35,908 nucleotides of DNA from Gammaproteobacteria bacterium (GCA_013349825.1 DUYW01000016.1:1-35908), one strand, 5' to 3'. Numbered from the stretch's first letter, positions 24,641 through 34,452 are shown. Translations and numbers: made by a program. The notes: generated by a model from the letters alone, not told the origin.

Positions 24641-25216
24641 ATGCAAACTCAAGCAGCAGCAGGTCAGTTAGAATCAGGGGCCAATGGGATCGAAGGTGGA
24701 AACTTTGTTGATGAAGAGAAAGAGGTTCGTCAACATTTAACCTTTGTGCTTGGTGGTGAAGAGTATGGTTTTGATATTCTTCGGGTTCAGGAGATTAAGG
24801 GGTGGGAAGTTCCTACCGTCATCCCCAATACCCCAAAATATGTCAAAGGGGTCATTAACCTGCGTGGTGCCATTGTTCCGGTGATTGATCTGCGTCTGCG
24901 CTTCCAGCTTGAAGAGGTTCGCTATGATGAGTTGACTGTGGTCATCGTATTGAATGTTCATCGTACAGATGAGAGTGAAGATGGTGGACAGAATGTCACG
25001 AATAAAGTGGTTGGCGTGGTGGTAGATGGAGTTTCAGATGTCTGTAATGTGGAGCTGGATAGTATTCGTCCTGCCCCCGATTTTCATGGCATAATCAGTT
25101 CTGATTTTGTGACAGGGTTGACCACTGACAATGAGAAGATGATAGTCTTGCTTGATATTGACCATCTGATTAATAGTGGGGTCATGAGCCAGCTTGATAA
25201 GGCTTTTGATAATTGA
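24641..25216 (+). CDS. cheW: CheW coupling protein (third copy)
   Basis: A 191-residue CheW with an N-terminal extension of about 30 residues and an insertion rich in Asp, Glu and Gly in the middle (TDESEDGGQNVTNK). The domain contains LTFVLGGEEYGFDIL, VQEIKGWEVPTVIP, VKGVINLRGAIVPVIDLRLRF and VVDGVSDVCNV. The frame could begin at TTG 24638, but ATG 24641 is the likelier start, 5 bases after a GAGGGGG site. It leads the cheR-cheD-cheB block. Its close likeness to the CheW at 187 suggests both belong to one chemotaxis system. Confidence 0.93.
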   Translation: MQTQAAAGQLESGANGIEGGNFVDEEKEVRQHLTFVLGGEEYGFDILRVQEIKGWEVPTVIPNTPKYVKGVINLRGAIVPVIDLRLRFQLEEVRYDELTVVIVLNVHRTDESEDGGQNVTNKVVGVVVDGVSDVCNVELDSIRPAPDFHGIISSDFVTGLTTDNEKMIVLLDIDHLINSGVMSQLDKAFDN

Positions 25217-25237
25217 ATAACTCAGCAGGCTGATCAA

Positions 25238-26074
25238 ATGGTTGATAATTCCTTTTCAGAATTTTCATATACGGATGCGGATTTTAGTCGCGTTCAGAAG
25301 ATTATTGGCGAGCATGCAGGTATTAACCTGTCAGAGGCAAAGCGTAGCTTGGTTTACAACCGGCTTACGAAGAGGCTTCGCAATTTTGGGATGGATTCAT
25401 TTCAACAGTATCTGGACTATGTGGATAGTCATGTTGAAGAGGAATTTAGCCATTTTGTGAATGCGATTACCACAAATCTCACCTTCTTCTTTCGTGAAGA
25501 GCACCACTTCGATTTTTTGAGAGAGGAAGAGTTGCCTCGCTTGATGAAGAAGAATAGTGCTACTAAGAAACTCCGCATCTGGTCTGCAGGCTGCTCAACG
25601 GGGGAAGAGCCCTACTCACTGGCAATTACCGTGAAAGAGGCGGTACCTCCTGGGTGGGATGTGAAGATATTGGCAACAGATCTCGATTTTAATGTAGTTG
25701 AACATGGTAAGGCTGGTATCTATGATGAACGTCGCGTAGAAGGGATGAGTCAGAGTCGGCTCACTAAGTGGTTTAAGCATGGTTCGGGTGAAAATGGCAG
25801 TAAGGTACGTATTAAGGATGAGTTGCGCGAGATGATCACCTTTAAGCAACTTAACCTGATGCATGAGTGGCCGATGAAAGGGCCCTTTGATGTCATTATC
25901 TGCCGCAATGTGATGATCTATTTTAATAAAGAGACACAGGCTCGTTTGACGGACCGTTATGCTGATTATCTTGTTGAGAATGGACATCTTATTATTGGCC
26001 ACTCAGAGTCACTGTTTAAAGTGACAGAGCGCTTTAAGTTGATTGGCAAAACAATCTACCAGAGAACTTCATGA
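25238..26074 (+). CDS. cheR: Chemoreceptor methyltransferase CheR
   Basis: A 278-residue SAM-dependent methyltransferase that methylates receptor glutamates. A helical N-domain (about 1-85) includes LVYNRLTKRLRNFG and ITTNLTFFFREEHHF. The catalytic domain has the SAM loop IWSAGCSTGEEPYSLA (114-129), an ATDLD motif and FDVIICRNVMIYF. It may dock on the receptor's C-terminal EWAEF. Its stop overlaps the cheD start (ATGA), so the two are coupled. Confidence 0.96.
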   Translation: MVDNSFSEFSYTDADFSRVQKIIGEHAGINLSEAKRSLVYNRLTKRLRNFGMDSFQQYLDYVDSHVEEEFSHFVNAITTNLTFFFREEHHFDFLREEELPRLMKKNSATKKLRIWSAGCSTGEEPYSLAITVKEAVPPGWDVKILATDLDFNVVEHGKAGIYDERRVEGMSQSRLTKWFKHGSGENGSKVRIKDELREMITFKQLNLMHEWPMKGPFDVIICRNVMIYFNKETQARLTDRYADYLVENGHLIIGHSESLFKVTERFKLIGKTIYQRTS

Positions 26075-26700
26075 TCGAACGCCCAAATGATGGTGGAGTT
26101 TTACCGGGGTTTGAGAAAATTCGTAGAGGATGGAAGAGTCAATTTAACTCTTATGTCAGTACGATTTTACCGGGTGAGTACTTTGTAACGCAGTCCAATG
26201 ACGGGATTGAGACCGTACTCGGTTCATGTGTAGCGGCTTGCGTTCGAGACCGTGTGACAGGAATCGGTGGAATGAACCACTTTATGCTCCCGGTTGATAA
26301 AGGGCAGCAGGAAACGGGTGCAAAAGTATCAGATGCAACACGCTACGGCAACTTTGCAATGGAGCACCTGATTAATGACGTATTGAAGCATGGTGGACGC
26401 AGAGAAAACCTTGAGTTCAAGGTGGCTGGAGGGGGACGAATCTTGAACCAGATGGCCAAGATTGGATGGTATAACATCGGTTTTGTTTTTGATTATCTGT
26501 TTACCGAAGGGTTTGATGTGACCGCGCATGACATCGGTGATATATTTCCCCGTAAAGTGATCTACTTTCCGGCAACCGGCGTGATGAAAGTAAAAAGACT
26601 TCGTTCCATGCATGAAAAGAAAGAGTCACTGCGAGAAGAGAAGCAATATATGGATCAACCTTCAGTAACTCAGGAAGAGGGTGAGATTGAACTATTTTGA
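26071..26700 (+). CDS. cheD: Chemoreceptor glutamine deamidase CheD
   Basis: A 209-residue CheD. The catalytic Cys53 (LGSCVAACVRD) and His70 (GGMNHFMLP) are both present, and FKVAGGGRILNQM is a conserved family segment. CheD deamidates receptor Gln residues to Glu, making methylation sites. The receptor at 5497 has Gln residues in its adaptation helices that could be substrates. The charged C-terminal tail ends GEIELF, similar to the GEVDLF end of the CheZ-like protein at 4771. Confidence 0.96.
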   Translation: MIERPNDGGVLPGFEKIRRGWKSQFNSYVSTILPGEYFVTQSNDGIETVLGSCVAACVRDRVTGIGGMNHFMLPVDKGQQETGAKVSDATRYGNFAMEHLINDVLKHGGRRENLEFKVAGGGRILNQMAKIGWYNIGFVFDYLFTEGFDVTAHDIGDIFPRKVIYFPATGVMKVKRLRSMHEKKESLREEKQYMDQPSVTQEEGEIELF

Positions 26701-26752
26701 TAGGTATTGTCAGGAGTGCTCTATTGTTTAGAATGGTATCAGGAGTAGTGCG

Positions 26753-27868
26753 ATGATTAAGGTCTTGATCGTAGACGATTCAGCTCTGATTCGAAAAATG
26801 CTTACCTCCATCCTGGAGAGTGATCCCGGTATTTCTGTGGTGGGGACTGCAACCGACCCCTACATGGCGCGTGAGAAGATCAAAAAGCTGAAGCCGGATA
26901 TGATAACGCTGGATGTGGAGATGCCAAAGATGGATGGCGTCACATTTTTGCGCAATTTGATGCGTCTTCACCCATTGCCAGTGTTGATGGTTTCATCACT
27001 GACAGAGAAGGGGGCCGATATTACCCTGCAAGCTCTGGAAGCCGGTGCAATCGACTTTGTAACCAAACCTAAAGTGGATCTGGCAAACTCCTTCGAGGGG
27101 TATGGTGAGGAGATCGTAGAGAAGGTGAAAATGGTGGCTTGCGCCAACGTGAAACAGGTGATTCCACGGAAATCAGAGCCAACACCCAGTGATCAAAGAG
27201 AAGTAAAATCCTCTTTAGTGGGAGGTAAGGTAGTTCCCAAGAAATTTTCAACGGATGTGGTGCTGCAGAAAAGTCAAGGTAAGCGCCATTTTCAAACAAC
27301 CGATAAAGTGGTCGCCATTGGTGCCTCAACCGGTGGAACAGAGGCGATTCGCGAAGTATTGGAAGATCTGCCACCCGGAATGCCGGGGGTAGTGATTGTG
27401 CAGCATATTCCTGCAGCGTTCAGTCGTCCCTTTGCAGAACGTATGAATCTGGCTTCGCCTATGAATGTGATGCAGGCTGAAGATGGACAGCAGATTATTC
27501 CTGGTCATGTCTACATTGCCCCGGGAGACCGCCATTTGATAGTAGTACGTGATGGTGCCCGCTATATTTGTCGTTTAAATGATGGAGAATTGGTAAACCG
27601 GCACAAACCTTCTGTAGATGTTCTGTTTCGCTCGATGGCTGAGAATGTGGGACCCAATGGGGTTGGCGTAATTCTCACCGGGATGGGTGGAGATGGTGCC
27701 TTGGGTCTGAAAGAGATGCTGGATGTGAATGCACAAACGATTGCTCAGGATGAACGTACCAGTGTGGTCTGGGGGATGCCGGGTGAGGCGGTGAAAGCTG
27801 GAGGGGCAAAGCAGGTTCTGCCTCTGAATGAGGTTGCAGAAGCGATTCAGAATCTGGTGAGTGACTGA
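26753..27868 (+). CDS. cheB: Chemoreceptor methylesterase/deamidase CheB
   Basis: A 371-residue two-domain protein. The receiver domain (about 1-125) has D8/D9 and phospho-acceptor D54 in [11 protein letters not shown] linker of about 55 residues is followed by the methylesterase domain with the catalytic triad S192 (GASTGG), H218 (VQHIPAAF) and D314 (GMGGDGALG). When phosphorylated by CheA it removes receptor methyl groups. It is the last + strand chemotaxis gene and is convergent with nfo. Confidence 0.97.
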   Translation: MIKVLIVDDSALIRKMLTSILESDPGISVVGTATDPYMAREKIKKLKPDMITLDVEMPKMDGVTFLRNLMRLHPLPVLMVSSLTEKGADITLQALEAGAIDFVTKPKVDLANSFEGYGEEIVEKVKMVACANVKQVIPRKSEPTPSDQREVKSSLVGGKVVPKKFSTDVVLQKSQGKRHFQTTDKVVAIGASTGGTEAIREVLEDLPPGMPGVVIVQHIPAAFSRPFAERMNLASPMNVMQAEDGQQIIPGHVYIAPGDRHLIVVRDGARYICRLNDGELVNRHKPSVDVLFRSMAENVGPNGVGVILTGMGGDGALGLKEMLDVNAQTIAQDERTSVVWGMPGEAVKAGGAKQVLPLNEVAEAIQNLVSD

Positions 27869-27889
27869 TACGGCTCTTTCATTAGGGAA

Positions 27890-27932
27890 CCTCTGAACGT
27901 TAGGTATCTACACATTATGGCTTGTTCAGGGG
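27890..27932. repeat. Inverted repeat between convergent cheB and nfo
   Basis: CCTCTGAAC (27890-27898) can pair with GTTCAGGGG (27924-27932), nine pairs with one G-U, around a 25-base loop. There is no T tract on either strand at the expected place. It may act as a bidirectional stop, or be a trace of a small mobile repeat, as similar GGAACCTCTGAAC tips occur in some proteobacterial repeats from memory. I cannot decide between these. Confidence 0.4.
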
Positions 27933-27935
27933 GGC

Positions 27936-28784
27936 TTAGCGCTCTCCAATAAATCCATACAGTTGATTGATCTCCTGGTCCCAGATATCACTATTAATGG
28001 TCTCCAGCACCATGGGGATCTCATCAATACGGGTATCGTTCATCAGTAGCCGGAAAGCCTCAAGTCCGATGTTGCCCTGACCAATGCTGTGGTGGCGATC
28101 AACGCGACTTTCAAATTCAGATTTACAGTCGTTGATGTGCATCCCTTTCAAGTAGTTAAAGCCAACTATTTCATCAAATGCCGACATCGTCTGCTGATAG
28201 GCTGCCTCAGTTCGCAGATCATACCCTGCAGCAAAGGCATGGCAGGTATCTATACAGACACCAATACGGCTCTTGTCTTCAACCTTGTCAATGATATGTG
28301 CGAGGTGCTCAAAGCGGTAACCGAGGTTGCTTCCTTGTCCTGCTGTATTTTCGATAATAGCACTGACACCGCGAGTCTGATCCAGCGCATGGTTGAGTGA
28401 CTCTGCAATATGATCTAGGCACACCTCTTCGCTGATCTTCTTCAAGTGGCTTCCGGGATGAAAATTTAGACGGTCCAGTCCGAGCTGCTGACACCGCTCT
28501 AACTCATCAATAAAGGCATTTAGTGACTTAATGCGTGGTTCTTCTTCAGGATGTCCCAGGTTGATTAGATAGCTGTCGTGAGGAAGCGTCTGTTGTGGTA
28601 GATAGTCAAACTCCTCCATAGCACTGAGAAAACCATCAATCTGCTCTGTAGTCAGTGGCTTTGCATTCCACTGCCGCTGGTTCTTGGTAAACAGAGCAAA
28701 GGCCTTGGCCCCAATCTTATGTGCGTTGAGAGGGGCATTCTGAACACCACCTGCTGTACTGACATGGGCGCCGAGATATTTCAT
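27936..28784 (-). CDS. nfo: Endonuclease IV (AP endonuclease)
   Basis: A 282-residue TIM-barrel DNA-repair enzyme that cuts at abasic sites. All nine Zn ligands are present at the E. coli positions: H69, H109, E145, D179, H182, H216, D229, H231 and E261. Signature segments include [24 protein letters not shown] and [15 protein letters not shown]. The start overlaps the DUF302 gene stop by one base (TAATG), so it is read with mnmA and the DUF302 gene. nfo is not usually in this neighbourhood, so its presence reflects local rearrangement. Confidence 0.97.
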   Translation of the reverse strand: MKYLGAHVSTAGGVQNAPLNAHKIGAKAFALFTKNQRQWNAKPLTTEQIDGFLSAMEEFDYLPQQTLPHDSYLINLGHPEEEPRIKSLNAFIDELERCQQLGLDRLNFHPGSHLKKISEEVCLDHIAESLNHALDQTRGVSAIIENTAGQGSNLGYRFEHLAHIIDKVEDKSRIGVCIDTCHAFAAGYDLRTEAAYQQTMSAFDEIVGFNYLKGMHINDCKSEFESRVDRHHSIGQGNIGLEAFRLLMNDTRIDEIPMVLETINSDIWDQEINQLYGFIGER

Positions 28785-29281
28785 TAGAAATCCCCGTTTG
28801 CTCCGGCGGTCATGATGGTCATCATCTTGGTGTTGGTAGATACGGCAATACGGTAGATCTCATCCGGCAGTTCACTCTTGGCAATCATCATGTTGAGATT
28901 AAGTGTGGTAAGCCAGGGAGTGCCAGTGTTGTCTTCAACCAGTGCGATTCTGCAAGGCATATAGGAGGCATAAATGATGTCATAGCGCACCATCTTGGCG
29001 GCATCCACAGGATTGCAGAATTGAAAAATCTCAATGTGGGGGGATTGAATGCCCCGGTTATGCAGTGCCTTGGAAGTCTGTTGACGACCCACAAGAGCAA
29101 GATTGAGATCAGCAGCTTTGGAGAGCATGGCAATTGCGGCATCTTCAATCGAGACGCTGGGTGAGAGGCGCATCTTGATGACAGAGTGCTGGATCTGCAT
29201 CTCCTCTGTGGGAGGTTCTAGGGCTGAAACAGGCGATAGCGGAAGCAGTGTAAACAGTAAGAGTATTGTAGTTTTAATCAT
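28784..29281 (-). CDS. Exported DUF302-domain protein
   Basis: A 165-residue protein with a signal peptide (about 1-20, [14 protein letters not shown], likely cleavage before LEPP). The mature part fits the DUF302 pattern: helical DAAIAML, then [13 protein letters not shown] and [24 protein letters not shown]302 proteins are small periplasmic or cytoplasmic proteins of unknown function. It overlaps the mnmA stop by four bases (ATGA) and the nfo start by one, so it is tightly placed between them. Confidence 0.82.
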   Translation of the reverse strand: MIKTTILLLFTLLPLSPVSALEPPTEEMQIQHSVIKMRLSPSVSIEDAAIAMLSKAADLNLALVGRQQTSKALHNRGIQSPHIEIFQFCNPVDAAKMVRYDIIYASYMPCRIALVEDNTGTPWLTTLNLNMMIAKSELPDEIYRIAVSTNTKMMTIMTAGANGDF

Positions 29282-30366
29282 GAAGTCGATTTTATCACAG
29301 CCCCCCCCAAACAGTGTTCACCTTGATAAAAGACTATCGATTGTCCGGGGGTAACGGCACGTTGGGGTTGGTTGAAATGGATAGAGGCACCCTTCGGATC
29401 AGAATGGGTGATGGTACAGGGTTGGTCTGGTTGTCGGTAGCGATGCTTTGCCATGCAGATGACGGGGAGTGATGGAGACCCTTGAGTGATCCAGTGAATG
29501 GGGCCAGACATCACGGTTTGGCTCATTAATCGAGGATGGTTCTTCTGTTGAGCAACCATTAACTGGTTGTTCAGCAGGTCTTTTTCAACCACATACCAGG
29601 GAGCCTCACTGTGGTGTGATAGTCCTCCGATCCCCAGCCCTTTACGCTGCCCGAGCGTGTGAAACATCAATCCTTGATGCTCACCAATTACCTCACCTTC
29701 AGGGGTCAGGATCTTGCCGGGCTGAGCAGGAATATAGTGGCTGAGGAATTCACGAAAATCTCTCTCTCCGATAAAGCAGATTCCAGTGCTATCTTTTTTT
29801 TGTGCATTGGTGAACTGGGCCTGCGCGGCAATCTCCCGAACATGCCCTTTCTCAATCTCCCCCAACGGAAAAAGGCTGTAGGAGAGCTGCTGTTGATTCA
29901 GTAGGTGGAGAAAGTAGGATTGATCCTTGTTTTCATCAGCCCCCTTGAGGAGATAGAAGAGCCCGTTGTGTTGTTCAATACGCGCATAATGGCCCGTTGC
30001 AATGTGTGTTGCACCTAAATTGATTGCGTGTTGGAGAAAAGCACGAAATTTAATCTCCTTATTACAGAGTATATCGGGATTTGGGGTGTAGCCATCACGG
30101 TATGACTGGAGAAAGTGGCTAAAGACCCGTTCCCAATACTCATGAGAAAAATTGATGGTGTGGAGCGGGATGTGCAACTGGTTGGCGACACTTTGGGCAT
30201 CGGCTAAATCCTCTTCTGCGCTACAGTAGCCACTCTCATCATCCTCTTCCCAGTTTTTCATGAACAGTCCTTCGGTTTTGTACCCCTGTTCAAGAAGCAG
30301 TTGGGCTGCAACGGAGGAGTCAACACCACCAGAGAGACCGATCATGATTTTTTGAGGTGCGTTCAT
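29278..30366 (-). CDS. mnmA: tRNA-specific 2-thiouridylase MnmA
   Basis: A 362-residue enzyme that makes 2-thiouridine at position 34 of Glu, Gln and Lys tRNAs. The PP-loop SGGVDSS (12-18) binds ATP. The two catalytic cysteines are C101 ([12 protein letters not shown]) and C197 ([12 protein letters not shown]). [11 protein letters not shown] and TGHYARIE are family segments. It receives sulfur from the TusE relay. It lies 22 bases after the Nudix gene, in the nudJ-mnmA order known from E. coli, where hflD normally follows; here a DUF302 gene takes that place. Confidence 0.97.
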   Translation of the reverse strand: MNAPQKIMIGLSGGVDSSVAAQLLLEQGYKTEGLFMKNWEEDDESGYCSAEEDLADAQSVANQLHIPLHTINFSHEYWERVFSHFLQSYRDGYTPNPDILCNKEIKFRAFLQHAINLGATHIATGHYARIEQHNGLFYLLKGADENKDQSYFLHLLNQQQLSYSLFPLGEIEKGHVREIAAQAQFTNAQKKDSTGICFIGERDFREFLSHYIPAQPGKILTPEGEVIGEHQGLMFHTLGQRKGLGIGGLSHHSEAPWYVVEKDLLNNQLMVAQQKNHPRLMSQTVMSGPIHWITQGSPSLPVICMAKHRYRQPDQPCTITHSDPKGASIHFNQPQRAVTPGQSIVFYQGEHCLGGAVIKSTS

Positions 30367-30388
30367 CTAACAGTTATGAAGTGAGTCA

Positions 30389-30871
30389 TTATGAAATGGG
30401 GAGTGGAACCGGTGTTTCAAAGGTCGGAAAGCTGGTTGAGACGAGAGAGAGCGGGTAATTCTGATCTGCAAGATAGTCCTCGATACAGCGCAATACCATC
30501 GGACTTCGCAGTCGATCTTTCTCCATTAAAATCTCATCATAGGTGAGCCATACAGCGCGCAGAATACCGTCATCGAGCTTTCTGTTGGGATCATGGCGTG
30601 TTGCATTTCCGCTATAGGCAATACGGATATAGTGGCGTTCACGTAGGGTATCAATAGACTGATAAATTCCCTGCAAGGTGGTGGGTTTGAAGTGCCATCC
30701 GGTCTCTTCCAGGGTTTCACGTATGGCAGACTCCTCAGGGGATTCACCAAATTCCATATGCCCGGCCGGTTGATTGAGTACTACGCTACCCTGGTCTAGC
30801 TCTTCAACCATGAGGAAGCGGTGATCTTGTTCAATCACAGCAGCGACAGTCACTCTGGGGCGATTATTCAT
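30389..30871 (-). CDS. nudJ: Nudix hydrolase, NudJ-like phosphatase
   Basis: A 160-residue Nudix protein. The complete Nudix box (GX5EX7REUXEEXGU) runs from G37 to W59: GHMEFGESPEESAIRETLEE plus TGW. It is preceded by PRVTVAAVIEQDHRFLMVEE. NudJ acts on nucleoside tri- and diphosphates and on HMP-PP. The rluE-nudJ-mnmA order matches E. coli. The substrate cannot be read from sequence. Confidence 0.9.
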   Translation of the reverse strand: MNNRPRVTVAAVIEQDHRFLMVEELDQGSVVLNQPAGHMEFGESPEESAIRETLEETGWHFKPTTLQGIYQSIDTLRERHYIRIAYSGNATRHDPNRKLDDGILRAVWLTYDEILMEKDRLRSPMVLRCIEDYLADQNYPLSLVSTSFPTFETPVPLPIS

Positions 30872-30922
30872 GGTGCTATTGTAACGATTCAGTAGAGGGC
30901 TTGTAACTGTCCTGTATCGGCC

Positions 30923-31462
30923 TTAATCAATATTCTCAAGTTTGATCCACTCGCCCGGTTGCAGGTTATTTAAGCTCCACGGACCAATTGCAGCGCGGAT
31001 CAGACGAAGTGTTGGAAAGCCGACGGCTGCGGTCATGCGACGTACCTGACGATTTTTTCCTTCACGTATCCGTAATTCAATCCAGCTATCCGGGATGTTT
31101 TTGCGCTCACGGATGGGAGGGTCACGAGGCCAGATGGCTGGAGGTTCCATCAGACCTGCTTTAGCCGGTGCAGTTTTCCCACCTTTGATAACAACACCTG
31201 TACGGAGCTTCTGTAGAGCCGCTTCATCGGGGACTCCCTCAACCTGCACCCAATAACACTTCTCCATCTTATGTTTTGGATGGCTGATACGTGCCTGCAG
31301 CTTTCCATTGTCAGTCAAGATCAATAACCCTTCACTATCACGGTCTAGTCGACCGGCAGGATAGACTCTTTTGAGTGGTATATAGTCAGACAGGGTCGGA
31401 CGATTTTCTGTGTCACGAAACTGTGTCAGGACGTTATAGGGCTTATTGAAGAGAATGATCAT
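30923..31462 (-). CDS. rluE: 23S rRNA pseudouridine synthase RluE
   Basis: A 179-residue pseudouridine synthase of the RsuA/RluE class, which converts U2457 of 23S rRNA (E. coli numbering). It begins MIILFNKPYNVLTQF, and D40 in YPAGRLDRDSEGLL is the catalytic aspartate. REGKNRQVRRM is conserved. The open frame extends 54 residues upstream, but that part has no family likeness and would overlap clpS, so the ATG at 31460-31462 is preferred. There is no N-terminal S4 domain, as in RluE and unlike RsuA. Confidence 0.92.
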   Translation of the reverse strand: MIILFNKPYNVLTQFRDTENRPTLSDYIPLKRVYPAGRLDRDSEGLLILTDNGKLQARISHPKHKMEKCYWVQVEGVPDEAALQKLRTGVVIKGGKTAPAKAGLMEPPAIWPRDPPIRERKNIPDSWIELRIREGKNRQVRRMTAAVGFPTLRLIRAAIGPWSLNNLQPGEWIKLENID

Positions 31463-31542
31463 GAAATTTGGGTGTGCAGGTGTTGTAGCGGTAGTATATT
31501 CTGAATTGCCGTAGAAATAGAACAGACAGGAGTGATGAAGCG

Positions 31543-31866
31543 TTGGCTGAGAATGAGATGAATTCCCAAGAAGATCATGGCCTGGATGTGCAGGAGGCGA
31601 AACCTCAGTTGAAAGAGCCGCCACGTTATCAGGTTGTACTGTTGAATGATGATTTTACACCGATGGAGTTTGTAATCGATGTGTTGCAGCACTTCTTTCG
31701 AATGGATCAGGAGCAGGCAACACAGGTAATGTTACATGTGCATACACGGGGAAAGGGGGTTTGTGGTACCTTCAGTCGTGAGATCGCAGAAAGTAAGGTG
31801 GAGCAGGTGAATAGACATGCCAGAGAGCATCAACACCCACTACTTTGCTCAATGGAGCAGGCATAA
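31543..31866 (+). CDS. clpS: ClpA adaptor ClpS
   Basis: A 107-residue adaptor that brings N-degron substrates to ClpAP. The core runs from [20 protein letters not shown] to the [14 protein letters not shown] loop. The substrate pocket residues N35, D36, D37 and H67 are present. Translation appears to start at TTG 31543, 10 bases after AGGAG (31528-31532); ATG 31558 is the alternative. A short frame with its own ATG at 31535 overlaps the start but looks fortuitous. clpA follows 28 bases downstream. Confidence 0.95.
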   Translation: MAENEMNSQEDHGLDVQEAKPQLKEPPRYQVVLLNDDFTPMEFVIDVLQHFFRMDQEQATQVMLHVHTRGKGVCGTFSREIAESKVEQVNRHAREHQHPLLCSMEQA

Positions 31867-31894
31867 TCAAACAAGATTGGGGAGATGGATTGAA

Positions 31895-34180
31895 ATGCTA
31901 AGTAAAGAGCTGGAATTTTCATTGGGGCTTGCCGTTAAAGAGGCCAGAGACCAGAGACATGAATTTATCACCCTGGAGCATCTGCTGCAGGTGTTGCTGG
32001 ATAATCCGCGCTCTGCCTCGATTTTGCGAGGCTGTGGTGCAAAGCTGGATATCCTGCGCAATCAACTGGCTAACTTTATACAGCAGAACACACCGCTGTT
32101 ACCAGAGCAGGGGGATCGAGACCCACAACCAACGCTCGGCTTCCAGCGGGTCTTGCAACGATCTATCTTTCAGGTGCAGTCAGCGGGAAAGAGTGAAGTA
32201 ACCGCAGAGAATATCCTGGTGGCACTATTTGGAGAGAAAGAGTCTCATGCAGTCTTTTTTCTCTCACAGCAGGGAATCTCTCGCCTGGATGTAGTACATC
32301 AAATCTCCCATGGTGAATCGACAGAAGGAGAGCTGGAAGAGGTACAGGGGGAGAAGTCTGAAGAGAAGCAAGAGGACCGCTCAGAAAGTCCGCTGGTTAA
32401 ATATGCGGTTAATCTCAATGCAGAGGCAGAGAAGGGGCGAATAGACCCCCTGATTGGGCGAGAGGCAGAGGTGGAGCGTACGATTCAGGTACTTTGTCGG
32501 CGGCGAAAGAACAATCCACTGCTGGTTGGGGAGGCTGGAGTCGGAAAAACAGCCATAGCAGAGGGGTTGGCACGCCGCATTGTGGATAGTGAAGTGCCCG
32601 AAGTAATCGCAGAGAGTACGGTCTACTCGCTGGATCTTGGTTCTCTGTTGGCGGGAACCAAATATCGTGGAGACTTTGAGAAGCGCCTCAAAGGGTTACT
32701 CAAACAGCTGGAGAGCGAACAGGATACAATCCTCTTTATTGATGAGATTCATACCATTATTGGTGCCGGGTCTGCTTCCGGAGGCACCATGGATGCCTCA
32801 AACCTGATCAAGCCTAAATTGGCTGCTGGTGATCTGCGCTGTATTGGATCAACCACCTTTCAGGAGTATCGCGGAATCTTTGAGAAGGATCACGCACTGG
32901 CGCGTCGCTTTCAGAAAATTGATATCCATGAACCTTCAGTGCCTGACACCATCAAAATTTTGTTGGGGCTGAAGAGCCGTTTTGAAGAGCATCATGATGT
33001 GAAATTTACCCGCCAGGCATTGACGACTGCGGCAGAGCTGGCAGATCGTTATATCGGTGACCGCCATCTACCCGATAAGGCCATAGATGTGATGGATGAG
33101 GCGGGCGCAAGAAATCAACTATTACCACCCTCACGCCGGCGTAAAACCGTCAGTGTCAAAGAGGTGGAAGAGGTGGTAGCGAAGATTGCCCGGGTACCTG
33201 CCCGTAATGTTTCAACATCTGACCGTGAACAGCTGGAGAAGCTGGATCGTAATCTGAAAATGGTGGTATTTGGTCAGGATGAGGCCATTGGTACCCTCAG
33301 TAGTGCAATCAAACTCTCCCGTTCCGGGTTGGGCAATGAAGAGCGACCTACCGGTTCATTCCTGTTTGTGGGGCCGACAGGTGTCGGTAAAACCGAAGTG
33401 GCACGGCAACTCTCAATGCAGATGGGGGTTGAACTGATCCGTTTTGATATGTCGGAGTATATGGAGCGTCATACAGTTTCCCGACTGATTGGAGCCCCCC
33501 CCGGTTATGTGGGGTTCGATCAGGGAGGACTACTGACCGATGCGGTTAATCAGCACCCGTATGCGGTCCTCTTACTGGATGAGATCGAAAAGGCGCATCC
33601 AGATGTCTTTAATCTACTGTTACAGGTGATGGATCATGGAGCCTTGACTGATAGCAATGGCCGCAAGAGTGACTTCAGAAATGTAGTCCTGGTGATGACC
33701 TCAAATGTGGGTGCAGAGCAGATCAACCGCTCATCGATCGGCTTTGCCCACCAAGATCACTCCAGTGATGGAATGGCTGAGGTGAAAAAGCAGTTTACCC
33801 CGGAATTCAGAAACCGGTTGGATGCGACGATTCAGTTTAACTCACTGGACGTGACCAGTATTGCCCATATTGTCGATAAATTCATTACGGAGCTGGAGAC
33901 GCAGCTTGATCAGAAACGGGTTCAGCTCTCTGTGGATAGTGAAGCGAGAACCTGGTTGGCTGAGAAGGGGTATGATGCGGCAATGGGTGCACGCCCGATG
34001 GGTCGGTTAATCCGGGAGGAGATCCGAAAACCGCTGGCGGAAGAGTTGCTGTTCGGTGCGCTTGTAGGGGGGGGAGAGGTAGAGATCAGTGTGGAGAATG
34101 ATCTGCTCAGTTTTGACTACCGGGCGCTAGGAGCCAGTCCAAGAACAGAAGCTGTAGCGAAAATCACAGAAAATTCATAA
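31895..34180 (+). CDS. clpA: ATP-dependent Clp protease ATP-binding subunit ClpA
   Basis: A 761-residue AAA+ unfoldase (E. coli 758). The N-domain (about 1-145) begins [18 protein letters not shown]. The first AAA module has [15 protein letters not shown] (near 212) and [13 protein letters not shown]. The second has [14 protein letters not shown] (near 492) and [14 protein letters not shown]. The ClpP-binding loop is present as SIGFAHQD. The frame extends upstream to 31817, but ATG 31895, after GGGGAG, gives the family N-terminus. Confidence 0.97.
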   Translation: MLSKELEFSLGLAVKEARDQRHEFITLEHLLQVLLDNPRSASILRGCGAKLDILRNQLANFIQQNTPLLPEQGDRDPQPTLGFQRVLQRSIFQVQSAGKSEVTAENILVALFGEKESHAVFFLSQQGISRLDVVHQISHGESTEGELEEVQGEKSEEKQEDRSESPLVKYAVNLNAEAEKGRIDPLIGREAEVERTIQVLCRRRKNNPLLVGEAGVGKTAIAEGLARRIVDSEVPEVIAESTVYSLDLGSLLAGTKYRGDFEKRLKGLLKQLESEQDTILFIDEIHTIIGAGSASGGTMDASNLIKPKLAAGDLRCIGSTTFQEYRGIFEKDHALARRFQKIDIHEPSVPDTIKILLGLKSRFEEHHDVKFTRQALTTAAELADRYIGDRHLPDKAIDVMDEAGARNQLLPPSRRRKTVSVKEVEEVVAKIARVPARNVSTSDREQLEKLDRNLKMVVFGQDEAIGTLSSAIKLSRSGLGNEERPTGSFLFVGPTGVGKTEVARQLSMQMGVELIRFDMSEYMERHTVSRLIGAPPGYVGFDQGGLLTDAVNQHPYAVLLLDEIEKAHPDVFNLLLQVMDHGALTDSNGRKSDFRNVVLVMTSNVGAEQINRSSIGFAHQDHSSDGMAEVKKQFTPEFRNRLDATIQFNSLDVTSIAHIVDKFITELETQLDQKRVQLSVDSEARTWLAEKGYDAAMGARPMGRLIREEIRKPLAEELLFGALVGGGEVEISVENDLLSFDYRALGASPRTEAVAKITENS

Positions 34181-34350
34181 GGTGAGCTTATTGAATGAGG
34201 TGAATAGTAGCGCTGTTTAACGAATTCGATAAGATCAGATTATAGTCTTTCTGGGGCTTGCAGTAGGTTCTCTACCCTCGGACAGACACTAACAAGAGTA
34301 AGTTGCTCAAGAACTGTGAGGTGTCGGCAGAATAGGCTGGCTGTTATGAG

Positions 34351-34375
34351 CTTGAGTAAGCTTGAGTAAGCTTGA
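34351..34375 (+). repeat. 10-base tandem repeat (CTTGAGTAAG) x2.5
   Basis: CTTGAGTAAG at 34351-34360 is repeated at 34361-34370, and CTTGA continues to 34375. It lies in the gap after clpA and has no evident function. Confidence 0.9.
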
Positions 34376-34381
34376 AAATTG

Positions 34382-34424
34382 CACAGACTCAGATAGCGTT
34401 TACTCCGTTAGAGTCCAGTCTGTG
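34382..34424 (-). terminator. Inverted repeat, possible infA terminator
   Basis: CACAGACT (34382-34389) and AGTCTGTG (34417-34424) form an 8-base perfect stem around a 27-base loop that may fold further. On the - strand, downstream of infA, the stem is followed by CAATTTTC, a weak U-rich run. A terminator is possible but not strong. Confidence 0.4.
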
Positions 34425-34452
34425 AATAGTTGTGAGTCGTTCAGTCCACGAA

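Larger units (their letters stand above)
34181..34452. other. Non-coding gap between convergent clpA and infA
   Basis: A 272-base region without a convincing gene. It contains the tandem repeat at 34351-34375 and the inverted repeat at 34382-34424. No tRNA cloverleaf was seen, although tRNA genes occur near infA in some relatives. Confidence 0.6.

Noticed and set aside
31463..31624. A longer RluE beginning at 31624
   Set aside because: The extra 54 residues have no family likeness and overlap clpS; the RluE domain starts at MIILFNKPYN.
31817..31894. A longer ClpA beginning at 31817
   Set aside because: It would overlap the clpS end; the canonical ClpA N-terminus begins at ATG 31895.
34181..34452. 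A tRNA gene in the clpA-infA gap
   Set aside because: No acceptor stem, T-loop (GTTCRA) or anticodon arm could be arranged.
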